Notes: a model not told the origin generated them from the sequence alone. DNA of 5,213 nucleotides from Coriobacteriia bacterium (GCA_900758075.1 CAAEQF010000207.1:1-5213), one strand, 5' to 3'. Positions 1 through 5,197 are shown, numbered from the stretch's first letter. A program made the numbers and translations.

Positions 1-981
1 GATTGCGGCCTGCAGGCGCTCGCGCGCCTTGCCGTAGCCGCTGCGAACGTACAGGAAGCCCTCCTCGGCGCCGATGGCGAGCGCGCCGATGGCCATGCCC
101 TCGATGATCGCGTGCGGGCAGCCCTCCATGATGGGACCGTCCACGTAGACGCCGGGGTCTCCTTCGGTGCCGTTGCAGATGAGGTACTTGGGCTCGGAGG
201 GCTCGTTCAGGCAGTTGCGCCACTTGGTCCCAGTCGGAAAGCCCGCGCCGCCCTTGCCGCGTATGCCGCTTTGCTCCACTTCCGCGACGATTGCCTCCGG
301 CGTCATCGAAAGCGCGCGGCAAAGGCCCTCGTAGCCGCCGTGCGCACGGTATTCCTCGACGCTGACCGGGTCTTTCGCATCAAGCCCCGCCAACACGACG
401 CGCTGCTGCATCGTGTTGAACGCGGCGTGCGCGTCGAAGTGCTCGCGCGCCTTGTACAGCGGCCGCTCGCCGTAGGCGCCGGGGGTCGAGGCGATGATGT
501 CCTCGGGGTCTTCGCCGTCTTTGTAGCGCTCGAGCACGCGCGTGGCGCCCTCGGGGGTCAGTGCGGTGAAGTACGCATCGTCGATCTTCATGGACGGGCC
601 GAAGGCGCAGGTTCCCAGGCATTTCTCTTCCCGCAGGGTGAACGCGTCGTCCTGGCTCGTTTCGCCGAGCTTGATGCCGAGCACCGCTTCTGCCGCGCGC
701 CTGATCTGGTTCTTTCCGCGCAGATGGCAGGTGGTGCCGCTGCAGACCGTCACGACATGGCCTGATTGCCGTTTGGTGGAGAGCACCTTCAGAAACGTCG
801 TGATGGCGTAGAGGTCGGCAGCGGGGCAGCCGAGGTAGTCCGCCAGGTCTTCGGTCGCCTGTGCTGGAACGTAGCCAAAAGCGTCCTGCAGGTCGAGCAG
901 GATGGGAAGTGCGTAGCGCTGCTCGGGCGGGTAGGCTTCGAGGTGCTCCTTGTAGCGCGATTCTTTGGTGTCGGGTGTCAC
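1..981 (-). CDS. NuoE-NuoF fusion, NADH-binding flavoprotein/[2Fe-2S] subunit (partial, C-terminus beyond window)
   Basis: This is the first 327 codons of a diaphorase-type subunit that would pass electrons between NAD(P)H, FMN and Fe-S clusters, as in complex I NuoEF, electron-bifurcating hydrogenases and NAD-dependent formate dehydrogenases. Residues about 10-155 form a complete NuoE-like thioredoxin-fold domain with its helical N-terminus and the [2Fe-2S] ligands C80, C85, C121 and C125 (CxxxxC and CxxxC). After a linker, residues about 190-327 match the start of NuoF: the glycine-rich flavin motif GKGGAGFPTGTKW lies at 242-254 and the NGTEGDPG loop at 270-277. That loop normally reads NADExxPG, so Asp is replaced by Thr, and the usual Asp-Arg pair after it is D281-G282. 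The rest of the FMN domain, the SLBB domain and the C-terminal [4Fe-4S] domain lie beyond base 1. The GTG at 981-979 is chosen because GGAAGGGA sits 5 nt upstream. The gene is divergent from the Fe-S operon. Its partner enzyme is not visible, so the exact complex is unknown. Confidence 0.9.
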   Translation of the reverse strand, partial: MTPDTKESRYKEHLEAYPPEQRYALPILLDLQDAFGYVPAQATEDLADYLGCPAADLYAITTFLKVLSTKRQSGHVVTVCSGTTCHLRGKNQIRRAAEAVLGIKLGETSQDDAFTLREEKCLGTCAFGPSMKIDDAYFTALTPEGATRVLERYKDGEDPEDIIASTPGAYGERPLYKAREHFDAHAAFNTMQQRVVLAGLDAKDPVSVEEYRAHGGYEGLCRALSMTPEAIVAEVEQSGIRGKGGAGFPTGTKWRNCLNEPSEPKYLICNGTEGDPGVYVDGPIMEGCPHAIIEGMAIGALAIGAEEGFLYVRSGYGKARERLQAAI

Positions 982-986
982 GTCAG

Positions 987-994
987 TCCCTTCC
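987..994 (-). promoter_or_regulatory. Shine-Dalgarno for the GTG-started NuoE-NuoF fusion
   Basis: Read on the minus strand this is GGAAGGGA, ending 5 nt before the GTG at 981-979. It fixes a GTG start for a gene with no suitable ATG nearby. The protein then begins about ten residues before the NuoE helical region, which is normal for the family. Confidence 0.75.
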
Positions 995-1011
995 GAAAGA
1001 CAACTACGCGT

Positions 1012-1017
1012 ATGATA
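1012..1017 (-). promoter_or_regulatory. Candidate -10 box of the NuoE-NuoF fusion gene
   Basis: On the minus strand the sequence reads GGGTATCATAC, with TATCAT differing from TATAAT at one position. Initiation about 7 nt downstream would give a leader of roughly 23 nt containing the GGAAGGGA ribosome site. No TTGACA-like -35 box occurs at 16-18 bp spacing, so the promoter is weak, activator-dependent or misassigned. Confidence 0.35.
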
Positions 1018-1033
1018 CCCCGTCTTCTGGTAA

Positions 1034-1061
1034 CGCACGCCCGCCAATGACGTGCGCGGGC
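1034..1061. repeat. Two overlapping inverted repeats in the divergent intergenic region
   Basis: CGCACG (1034-1039) pairs with CGTGCG (1051-1056) across 11 nt. Overlapping it, GCCCGC (1039-1044) pairs with GCGGGC (1056-1061), also across 11 nt. The two are mutually exclusive as hairpins. No T tract follows on either strand, so this is not a terminator. Its position between the two divergent candidate promoters would suit an operator, but in GC-rich DNA short inverted repeats are common. Confidence 0.35.
1048..1054 (+). repeat. TGACGTG heptamer, one of three copies between the divergent genes
   Basis: TGACGTG occurs here, again at 1108-1114 in the same orientation, and inverted (CACGTCA) at 979-985 over the GTG start of the leftward gene. 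Three copies within about 140 bp around a divergent promoter region suggest a regulator site. The copy at 979-985 partly reflects coding sequence, so two independent intergenic copies is the safer count. Confidence 0.35.
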
Positions 1062-1107
1062 AGATGGATGGGGGTGCAAGCAGGCGGTGACCGACGTTAT
1101 CTAATAG

Positions 1108-1114
1108 TGACGTG
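1108..1114 (+). repeat. TGACGTG heptamer, second intergenic copy
   Basis: This copy is identical to 1048-1054 and lies exactly 60 bp downstream of it. It covers roughly the -35 position relative to the TATCAT at 1134-1139, as expected for either an activator or a repressor site. Confidence 0.35.
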
Positions 1115-1133
1115 TCGCTTGGCGAAAACGGGT

Positions 1134-1139
1134 TATCAT
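1134..1139 (+). promoter_or_regulatory. Candidate -10 box of the Fe-S operon
   Basis: TATCAT in the context GGTTATCATGG resembles the divergent box GGGTATCATAC on the other strand. A start about 7 nt downstream (near 1146) would give a leader of about 54 nt holding the GC hairpin at 1159-1175. A good -35 at standard spacing is absent. GTGACG at 1107-1112 resembles TTGACA, but the 21-bp spacer is too long. Confidence 0.35.
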
Positions 1140-1158
1140 GGTCGAAAACCGTAAGGAG

Positions 1159-1179
1159 CGGGCGCCGCGCGCCCGTTTT
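1159..1179 (+). terminator. Leader hairpin with T4 tract, possible attenuator
   Basis: CGGGCGC (1159-1165), loop CGC, and GCGCCCG (1169-1175) form a perfect 7-bp all-GC stem, followed directly by TTTT at 1176-1179. It lies between the candidate promoter and the ribosome site of the ferredoxin-DUF169 gene, and a second strong purine box, TAAGGAG (1152-1158), abuts its 5' side. The T tract is short, so it could be a leader terminator, an RNA-stabilising 5' hairpin or a standby structure. It is not the terminator of an upstream rightward gene, because none exists here. Confidence 0.45.
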
Positions 1180-1199
1180 GTCTGGAAGGAACAGCGACG

Positions 1200-2180
1200 A
1201 TGGCTGCCGAGTTCGACTTTATCCACGACGCCGACCGCTGCGTAGGCTGCGGCCTGTGCGTCGCCTTCTGCCCGCAGTACTGCCTCGAGGTGGGGGAGGG
1301 CGGCATGCCCGTCGCCACCCACATGGAGACCTGCGTCGGCTGCACGACCTGCTCGGGCCAGTGCCCCCAGCGAGCGATCACCATTCAGGCGCGTTCGGGC
1401 GCGGCGGAGTACGACCCGTACAAAGACGAGCCGCGCGCCGAGCCCATCTCCAAGGAGGAGCAGGCAAAGTACGCCGAGTGGGAAAAGATCATCATGGACG
1501 CGCTCGACCTGCGCTGGCACCCCGTCGCGGTGGGCATCATCGACAAAGACGAGCTGCTGCCCGATGTGCCCTTCCCCAAGGAGAAGCTGCGCTACTGCCA
1601 GAGCATGAACGCCGCGCGCCGCGGCGCATCCATTCTCATGCCGCCGCACTGCCATTCCTGCCCGGACGGCACGTCGATCTTCGGCATGACGGGCGTACCC
1701 GAAAAGCTCGCCACGGGAGAGATCTACGTCTTGTTCCACAAGGTGGTCGACGCCGAGGCAGCCGCGAAGATGGTGGCGGAGCGCCCCACGCTGCCGCCCA
1801 AGTCCAAACGCGCGACGCTCGTGCAGCCGCTCGGCAAGACCGTGCGCCATCCCGAGGTGGTCGTCTTCACGGGCACGCCCGAGCAGATGATGTGGCTGTC
1901 GATGTCCATGAGTTACTTCGACGGGCACCGTCACGACTTCCACGCGTCGGGCTTCAACGCGCAGTGCGTCGAGGCCACGCTGCTGCCCATGATGAACGAC
2001 GAGCCCAACATCTCGTTCGGCTGCTACGGCGGGCGCGCGTCGAGCGACATCGGCGAGGACATGATGTACATGGGCGTGCCGCTCAACCGCCTGGAGACCA
2101 TCGTGAAGGGTTGCCAGGAGCTGGCAAAGCGCGCCATCCCGCAATCGCGCATGAAGATCTACGTGCCGCCCATCATGTAG
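1200..2180 (+). CDS. Two-[4Fe-4S] ferredoxin fused to a DUF169 domain
   Basis: A 326-residue cytoplasmic protein with no signal peptide or membrane segment. Residues 1-62 are a bacterial-type ferredoxin with two complete CxxCxxCxxxCP motifs (C14, C17, C20, C24 and C45, C48, C51, C55). A charged linker (about 63-95) leads into residues about 96-320, which match DUF169 (COG2043), an uncharacterised family of anaerobic bacteria and archaea. Its recognisable landmarks are RWHPVAVGI at 105-113, YCQSMNAAR at 132-140, the CHSCPDG stretch at 151-157, the GTPEQ motif at 225-229, C256 and GCYGGR at 274-279. The conserved cysteines (C133, C151, C154, C256, C275) could bind a metal or cofactor, but this is inference. 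GGAAGGA at 1184-1190 lies 9 nt before the ATG. It is the first gene of the rightward set, 45 bp before the next. A role as a ferredoxin-wired redox enzyme is plausible, but the substrate is unknown. Confidence 0.88.
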   Translation: MAAEFDFIHDADRCVGCGLCVAFCPQYCLEVGEGGMPVATHMETCVGCTTCSGQCPQRAITIQARSGAAEYDPYKDEPRAEPISKEEQAKYAEWEKIIMDALDLRWHPVAVGIIDKDELLPDVPFPKEKLRYCQSMNAARRGASILMPPHCHSCPDGTSIFGMTGVPEKLATGEIYVLFHKVVDAEAAAKMVAERPTLPPKSKRATLVQPLGKTVRHPEVVVFTGTPEQMMWLSMSMSYFDGHRHDFHASGFNAQCVEATLLPMMNDEPNISFGCYGGRASSDIGEDMMYMGVPLNRLETIVKGCQELAKRAIPQSRMKIYVPPIM

Positions 2181-2207
2181 CGCACCTGAACTGCCGGGCG
2201 TGAGTCG

Positions 2208-2215
2208 AGGAAGGA
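2208..2215 (+). promoter_or_regulatory. Shine-Dalgarno selecting the GTG start of the GNAT-hydrolase fusion
   Basis: AGGAAGGA ends 10 nt before the GTG at 2226-2228. The first in-frame ATG (2271) would remove the first beta strand of the GNAT fold, so the GTG is preferred. Confidence 0.7.
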
Positions 2216-2225
2216 CCGACCTACC

Positions 2226-3455
2226 GTGATAAAGCCACCGTTTCTGATTCGCGATGCGCAAGAAAGCGACATGCCGACGATCAACTACCTGTTCGCGTCG
2301 CAGGACTTCCCAGATGCGCCGGGACCGGAGGGCATCCGCGTCGCCATCGGCGACGGCAACGTCATGTTCGGCGCGATACGCATCGAGCACGCGCCGGACG
2401 GCTCCGACAACATCAACCCCGTCGTCGTCTTTGGCGTCAAGCAGGGGCTGGGTGTGGGCAAGGCGCTCGTCGTCGACGCGCTCAAGAAGCATCCCGGCCT
2501 GCGGCTCGTCGCGCGCGGGCATTCCGTCGGCTTTTACGAGGCGCTCGGGTTCGTGCGCTGCGGCTGGGAGGACATCGACCCCAAGTACCGTACCGACTGC
2601 GACATGTGCCCCATGCTCGGCACCTGCGGGCCCGTCCCGTTCAAGTCGGTTCCCGCCCGCCACGTGCTCACCTTCCTGGGCACGAGCTCGGGCTGCGGCG
2701 TCCCGGCGTTTTTCTGCCACTGCCCCGCGTGCGAGGAGGCACGCCGCGACCCCTCCAAGCGCCGCGGCTGCACGGGCGTCGTCATCCAGGGCAACGGCAC
2801 GACGCTCATCGACACACCGCCCGACGTGCGCCAGGCGCTCATCCGCGAGGGCTTCGACACCATCGACGAGCTCTTCCTCACGCACGCGCACTACGACCAT
2901 TTGGGCGGTCTGGGCGAGCTCGAGTACTTCATACGCCTGTGTCGCGAGGACACGCTGCCGTTTCGCGGGAGCAGCCACGCGCTCGCCGAGGCGCTTCAGG
3001 AGTTCTCCTACATGGACGACTGCTTCGAGCTCGATGCCATCGACGATTACTCCACGCGCTCGTTCGACGGCATGACCATCCAGGCGCTCCCGCTCAACCA
3101 CTGCCCGGGCGCGTTTGGCTATCTCATCACGACGCCCAACGGGCACCGCACGTTCTACGCGCCCGACACCGCCGAGCTCAAGCCCGAGGTCGTCGAGATC
3201 TTGAAGGGGGTCGACACCCTCATCATGGATGCGACGTTTTGGAAGAACGTCGGCGTCCACAAGACGCACCACACCGTGCACCAGACCGTCGACGAGGGCA
3301 TCAACCTCCTCGGCGCGGGCAAGGTCATCTTGCAGCACCTCGCACCGCACATGTGCGACGAGGGCGTGAACGAGATACACGAGATATACCAGTACGCGGC
3401 GCAGTTCGGTGGACGCGCCGCCGTCGCAGAAGATGGGATGAAGGTAGAGCTATGA
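2226..3455 (+). CDS. GNAT acetyltransferase fused to PhnP-like metallo-beta-lactamase-fold hydrolase
   Basis: A 409-residue two-domain protein. Residues about 5-120 are a GNAT domain: an opening strand and helix (FLIRDAQESDM), the acetyl-CoA loop QGLGVG at 73-78, and motif B FYEALGF at 103-109. A Cys-rich joint follows, with C125, C128 and C134 (CxxC then C), and C112 nearby. Residues about 146-409 are a metallo-beta-lactamase fold closest to PhnP/PqqB-type enzymes: GTSSGCGVP (152-160), the zinc-knuckle-like CxCxxC at C164, C166 and C169, the HxHxDH motif H220, H222, D224, H225, then H292, D314 and H371 as the remaining metal ligands. All catalytic ligands are present, so the hydrolase should be active. 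PhnP itself is a phosphoribosyl cyclic phosphodiesterase, but substrate transfer is not justified here. The gene ends in a 4-base ATGA overlap with the HdrD-like gene, implying translational coupling. The acetyl acceptor and hydrolase substrate are unknown. Confidence 0.88.
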   Translation: MIKPPFLIRDAQESDMPTINYLFASQDFPDAPGPEGIRVAIGDGNVMFGAIRIEHAPDGSDNINPVVVFGVKQGLGVGKALVVDALKKHPGLRLVARGHSVGFYEALGFVRCGWEDIDPKYRTDCDMCPMLGTCGPVPFKSVPARHVLTFLGTSSGCGVPAFFCHCPACEEARRDPSKRRGCTGVVIQGNGTTLIDTPPDVRQALIREGFDTIDELFLTHAHYDHLGGLGELEYFIRLCREDTLPFRGSSHALAEALQEFSYMDDCFELDAIDDYSTRSFDGMTIQALPLNHCPGAFGYLITTPNGHRTFYAPDTAELKPEVVEILKGVDTLIMDATFWKNVGVHKTHHTVHQTVDEGINLLGAGKVILQHLAPHMCDEGVNEIHEIYQYAAQFGGRAAVAEDGMKVEL

Positions 3456-4648
3456 GCGTGATGGAGATTCCTTCCGTCTACAACGAGACTTTGGAGAAGT
3501 GCCTGTCGTGCGGCAAGTGCATGGGGCGCTGCGAGTCGCTGCAGCGTGCGGGCATGAGCCTGCTCGAGATTGCCAACGGCATGCGCAACGCGCTCGTCCG
3601 CTCGTCCGACGAGACCGAGCTCGCCATGAGCATCATGGCGACCCCGGGGCTCGTGCAGGCCGTGCGCGGCTGCTTCTTCTGCGAGAACTGCATCGTCAAG
3701 TGCGAAGCGGACATCAAGGTGAGCGAGCTCGTCTACGAGAGCCGCAAGGTCTTCCAGAACGACGGGCTGATCGAGCGCTCTGCTTGGACGAGCGTGCAGG
3801 TCGACCAGGAATGGGACATCTTCACGGCGTATCGCGCCATCTACGGCATCGGGTATTCCGACCTCACCCGTCACGTTTCCTCCGAAGGGCACGAACCCGA
3901 GACCGACTGCCAAGTCGCGTTCTTCCCGGGCTGTTCGCTTGCTGCCTACGGGCCCGAGCTGTGCCGCGAGGTCTTCGGCACCATCGAGGAGCTGGGCGGC
4001 AAGACCACGATGATCGACGAGTGCTGCGGCTCTCCACTCAAGAGCGCGGGCTTTCTGGACCGCGCCGCCGCACTCGAGCAGCGCATCGTGGACGAGATCG
4101 TCACGAGTGGGGCTGCCGAGGTCGTGTGCGCGTGCCCGGGCTGCCGCAACATGGTCGAGGGCGCTATGGCAAAGCGCGGCCTCGACGTGCGCGCGGTGAC
4201 GGTCTCGCGCTTTTTGCGCGAGCATGGCTTTGCCCCGCGGCACGTCGACGGAAAGGTCCGCTTCTTCAAGTCGTGCCAGGACCGCGATGCGAGCTACCTC
4301 GACGACACGATGGCGCTCGTCGACGGGCAGACCTTCCAGGGCGTCATCTGCAGCAGCTGCTGCGGTGCAGGCGGTGCGGTGAGCGCGTCGTTCCCCGAGC
4401 AGCAGCAGGCCAAGGTCCGCAGCATCCTCGCGCAGTGCGATCCGGGCGACACCGTCGTCACGATGTGCCCGACCTGCACGTACACGCAGGTGTTCCAGAT
4501 GATCAACGATGGCAGGAGCGACCTTTCGTGCAAGAACTACCTCGAGCTGCTCTTTAACGCCGACTTCGACTGGAATACGACGTTTGCGCAACTCGGCGGC
4601 ATGTGGAGCGGTGAGTACGGCGCGTGGCTGTCGCAAACGTTCGCGTAA
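3452..4648 (+). CDS. HdrD/GlpC-like Fe-S oxidoreductase with two CCG domains
   Basis: A 398-residue soluble protein of the heterodisulfide reductase D / GlpC / LutA superfamily, which moves electrons to disulfides, quinones or partner proteins. The N-terminal part has two CxxCxxCxxxC [4Fe-4S] motifs (C17, C20, C23, C27 and C74, C77, C80, C84). Both lack the proline that normally follows the last cysteine, being followed by Glu instead. The C-terminal half has two complete CCG motifs: C161, C191-C192-G193, C228/C231 and C275, C303-C304-G305, C339/C342. In HdrB and HdrD such motifs bind noncubane [4Fe-4S] clusters that act on disulfides. The ATG at 3452 overlaps the upstream stop as ATGA, with AAGG at 3441-3444 placed 7 nt before it. 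A second ATG at 3461 would lose only three residues. No HdrE-type cytochrome b or flavin domain is fused. An electron-transfer role is well supported, but the substrate is not. Confidence 0.9.
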   Translation: MSVMEIPSVYNETLEKCLSCGKCMGRCESLQRAGMSLLEIANGMRNALVRSSDETELAMSIMATPGLVQAVRGCFFCENCIVKCEADIKVSELVYESRKVFQNDGLIERSAWTSVQVDQEWDIFTAYRAIYGIGYSDLTRHVSSEGHEPETDCQVAFFPGCSLAAYGPELCREVFGTIEELGGKTTMIDECCGSPLKSAGFLDRAAALEQRIVDEIVTSGAAEVVCACPGCRNMVEGAMAKRGLDVRAVTVSRFLREHGFAPRHVDGKVRFFKSCQDRDASYLDDTMALVDGQTFQGVICSSCCGAGGAVSASFPEQQQAKVRSILAQCDPGDTVVTMCPTCTYTQVFQMINDGRSDLSCKNYLELLFNADFDWNTTFAQLGGMWSGEYGAWLSQTFA

Positions 4649-4677
4649 ACGACACATGCGCGCGTCTGGAATCCTGT

Positions 4678-4683
4678 TAACAT
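4678..4683 (+). promoter_or_regulatory. Candidate -10 box for a leaderless transcript
   Basis: TAACAT ends 7 nt before the ATG at 4691. A transcript initiated at normal distance from this box would start at, or one base before, the start codon. No purine-rich ribosome site occurs in the 43-bp gap after the HdrD-like gene, which supports the leaderless reading. A clear -35 box was not found. Confidence 0.4.
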
Positions 4684-4690
4684 TACGTGC

Positions 4691-5095
4691 ATGAGCAACG
4701 AATACCATCTGACATTCAAGCAGGTTATCGTCCGCATCCTATCCATCATAGTCGGTGGCATAGGAACGGGCGTCTGCATCTGCAGCCTGACCATCCAGGT
4801 CGAGCAGGTCGGCGCGGTCACTGCGTCCATCATGTGGTTCGCAGGGCTCGCGGCGCTCGTCACGGCGCTCACGGGCTGGGCGGTCTCGGTCGACCCGGGG
4901 CGGGGCAAGAGCCACGTCCCCGCCGCCGCCGTCGGCATCATCGCCGTCGGAATCATGTCGACGATCTACCTCAAGCTCAACGTGCGCTGGGATTTCGTCG
5001 TCATCATGACCGGCGTCGTGAGCGCGGCGATTATGGGCGCCGTGCTCGTCATCTACCACTTCGTGCTCAAGGCAGAAGACCCAGACGCGCTGTAG
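4691..5095 (+). CDS. Small four-helix integral membrane protein, function unknown
   Basis: A 134-residue protein that I do not recognise. Four hydrophobic segments are evident at about residues 12-35, 43-67, 77-94 and 101-126, joined by short polar loops, including a basic/charged loop with DPGRGKSH at 68-75 and NVRWD at 97-101. The N- and C-termini are short and polar, and the C-terminus is acidic (ending EDPDAL). Only three histidines are present (H6, H75, H123), without the paired intramembrane histidines of a b-type cytochrome, so it is unlikely to be the haem-binding HdrE partner of the preceding protein. It lies 42 bp after the HdrD-like stop on the same strand with no terminator between, so read-through is possible. 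However, the lack of a Shine-Dalgarno and the TAACAT box suggest independent leaderless expression. Composition matches the neighbours, and coding status is supported by the sustained hydrophobic pattern. Confidence 0.75.
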   Translation: MSNEYHLTFKQVIVRILSIIVGGIGTGVCICSLTIQVEQVGAVTASIMWFAGLAALVTALTGWAVSVDPGRGKSHVPAAAVGIIAVGIMSTIYLKLNVRWDFVVIMTGVVSAAIMGAVLVIYHFVLKAEDPDAL

Positions 5096-5133
5096 CTGCA
5101 GTGCCCCTCAGCTTTCAACTTATATGTAGGTCT

Positions 5134-5148
5134 TTTTGTCAAGTAGGC
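5134..5148 (+). repeat. Direct-repeat unit 1, TTTTGTCAAnnAGGC
   Basis: TTTTGTCAAGTAGGC matches TTTTGTCAACCAGGC at 5194-5208 in 13 of 15 positions, at an exact 60-bp offset. The stretch is markedly more A/T-rich than the genes before it. Between the two units lies the terminator hairpin. The window ends five bases after unit 2, so whether more units follow cannot be seen. Confidence 0.5.
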
Positions 5149-5151
5149 AAT

Positions 5152-5197
5152 AATGGGGTGACCCCTCCACCAAGAAGGAATCACCCCGTTTTATTTT
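5152..5197 (+). terminator. Rho-independent terminator after the membrane protein gene
   Basis: AATGGGGTGA (5152-5161) pairs with TCACCCCGTT (5181-5190), a 10-bp stem with one G-T wobble, a 19-nt loop, and the T-rich tail TTTTATTTT at 5189-5197. The loop is long, and its 5' side offers a competing small hairpin in which GGGG pairs with CCCC across TGA (5155-5165). It lies about 57 bp past the membrane gene stop and would end that transcript and any read-through from the Fe-S operon. Confidence 0.65.

Noticed and set aside
112..765. A 217-codon plus-strand open frame in the leftmost kilobase.
   Set aside because: It is antisense to the NuoE-NuoF fusion, whose [2Fe-2S] ligands and flavin motif read cleanly on the minus strand.
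1138..1245. A 35-codon leader peptide candidate (ATG at 1138, stop at 1243-1245) overlapping the start of the ferredoxin-DUF169 gene.
   Set aside because: It has no Shine-Dalgarno, its ATG overlaps the candidate -10 box so it would not be transcribed from that promoter, and the peptide has no run of regulatory codons.
1112..2203. A 363-codon plus-strand frame overlapping the ferredoxin-DUF169 gene.
   Set aside because: It is the +2 shadow of that gene, rich in Arg and Pro, without a ribosome site or domain.
1101..3380. A 759-codon open frame on the minus strand opposite the DUF169 and GNAT-hydrolase genes.
   Set aside because: It is antisense to two genes with intact family motifs, is rich in Arg/Ala/Val/His as expected for complements of GC-rich codons, and shows no recognisable domain. 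Long antisense frames are typical of high-GC DNA.
2226..3455. Phosphonate (C-P lyase) operon, based on the PhnP-like domain and the PhnO-like GNAT domain.
   Set aside because: No other phn component occurs in the window and the neighbours are Fe-S redox proteins. The PhnP-like fold is shared by enzymes with other substrates.
2606..4648. A longer, N-terminally extended version of the HdrD-like protein beginning inside the GNAT-hydrolase gene.
   Set aside because: The extension is out-of-frame shadow sequence of Arg/His/Pro-rich type. The ATG at 3452 has a ribosome site and the usual ATGA overlap, and the protein then has normal family length.
3155..4708. A 517-codon minus-strand open frame opposite the HdrD-like gene.
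   Set aside because: Low-complexity composition with no motif, and it lies fully antisense to a gene with complete Fe-S and CCG motifs.
4691..5095. The membrane protein as an HdrE-like cytochrome b partner of the HdrD-like protein.
   Set aside because: It has four helices and only one histidine near a membrane segment, so the paired haem-ligand histidines are missing.
5094..5113. AGCTG/CAGCT hairpin directly at the membrane gene stop as its terminator.
   Set aside because: The stem is only 5 bp, the loop is 10 nt and only two T residues follow the stem. The hairpin at 5152-5197 is much stronger.
5137..5142. TTGACA on the minus strand (also at 5197-5202) as -35 boxes of a leftward promoter.
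   Set aside because: For the first, the only A/T-rich -10-like hexamer (TATAAG) is at 12 bp rather than 16-18 bp. For the second, no -10 is seen. A leftward transcript would be antisense to the membrane gene.
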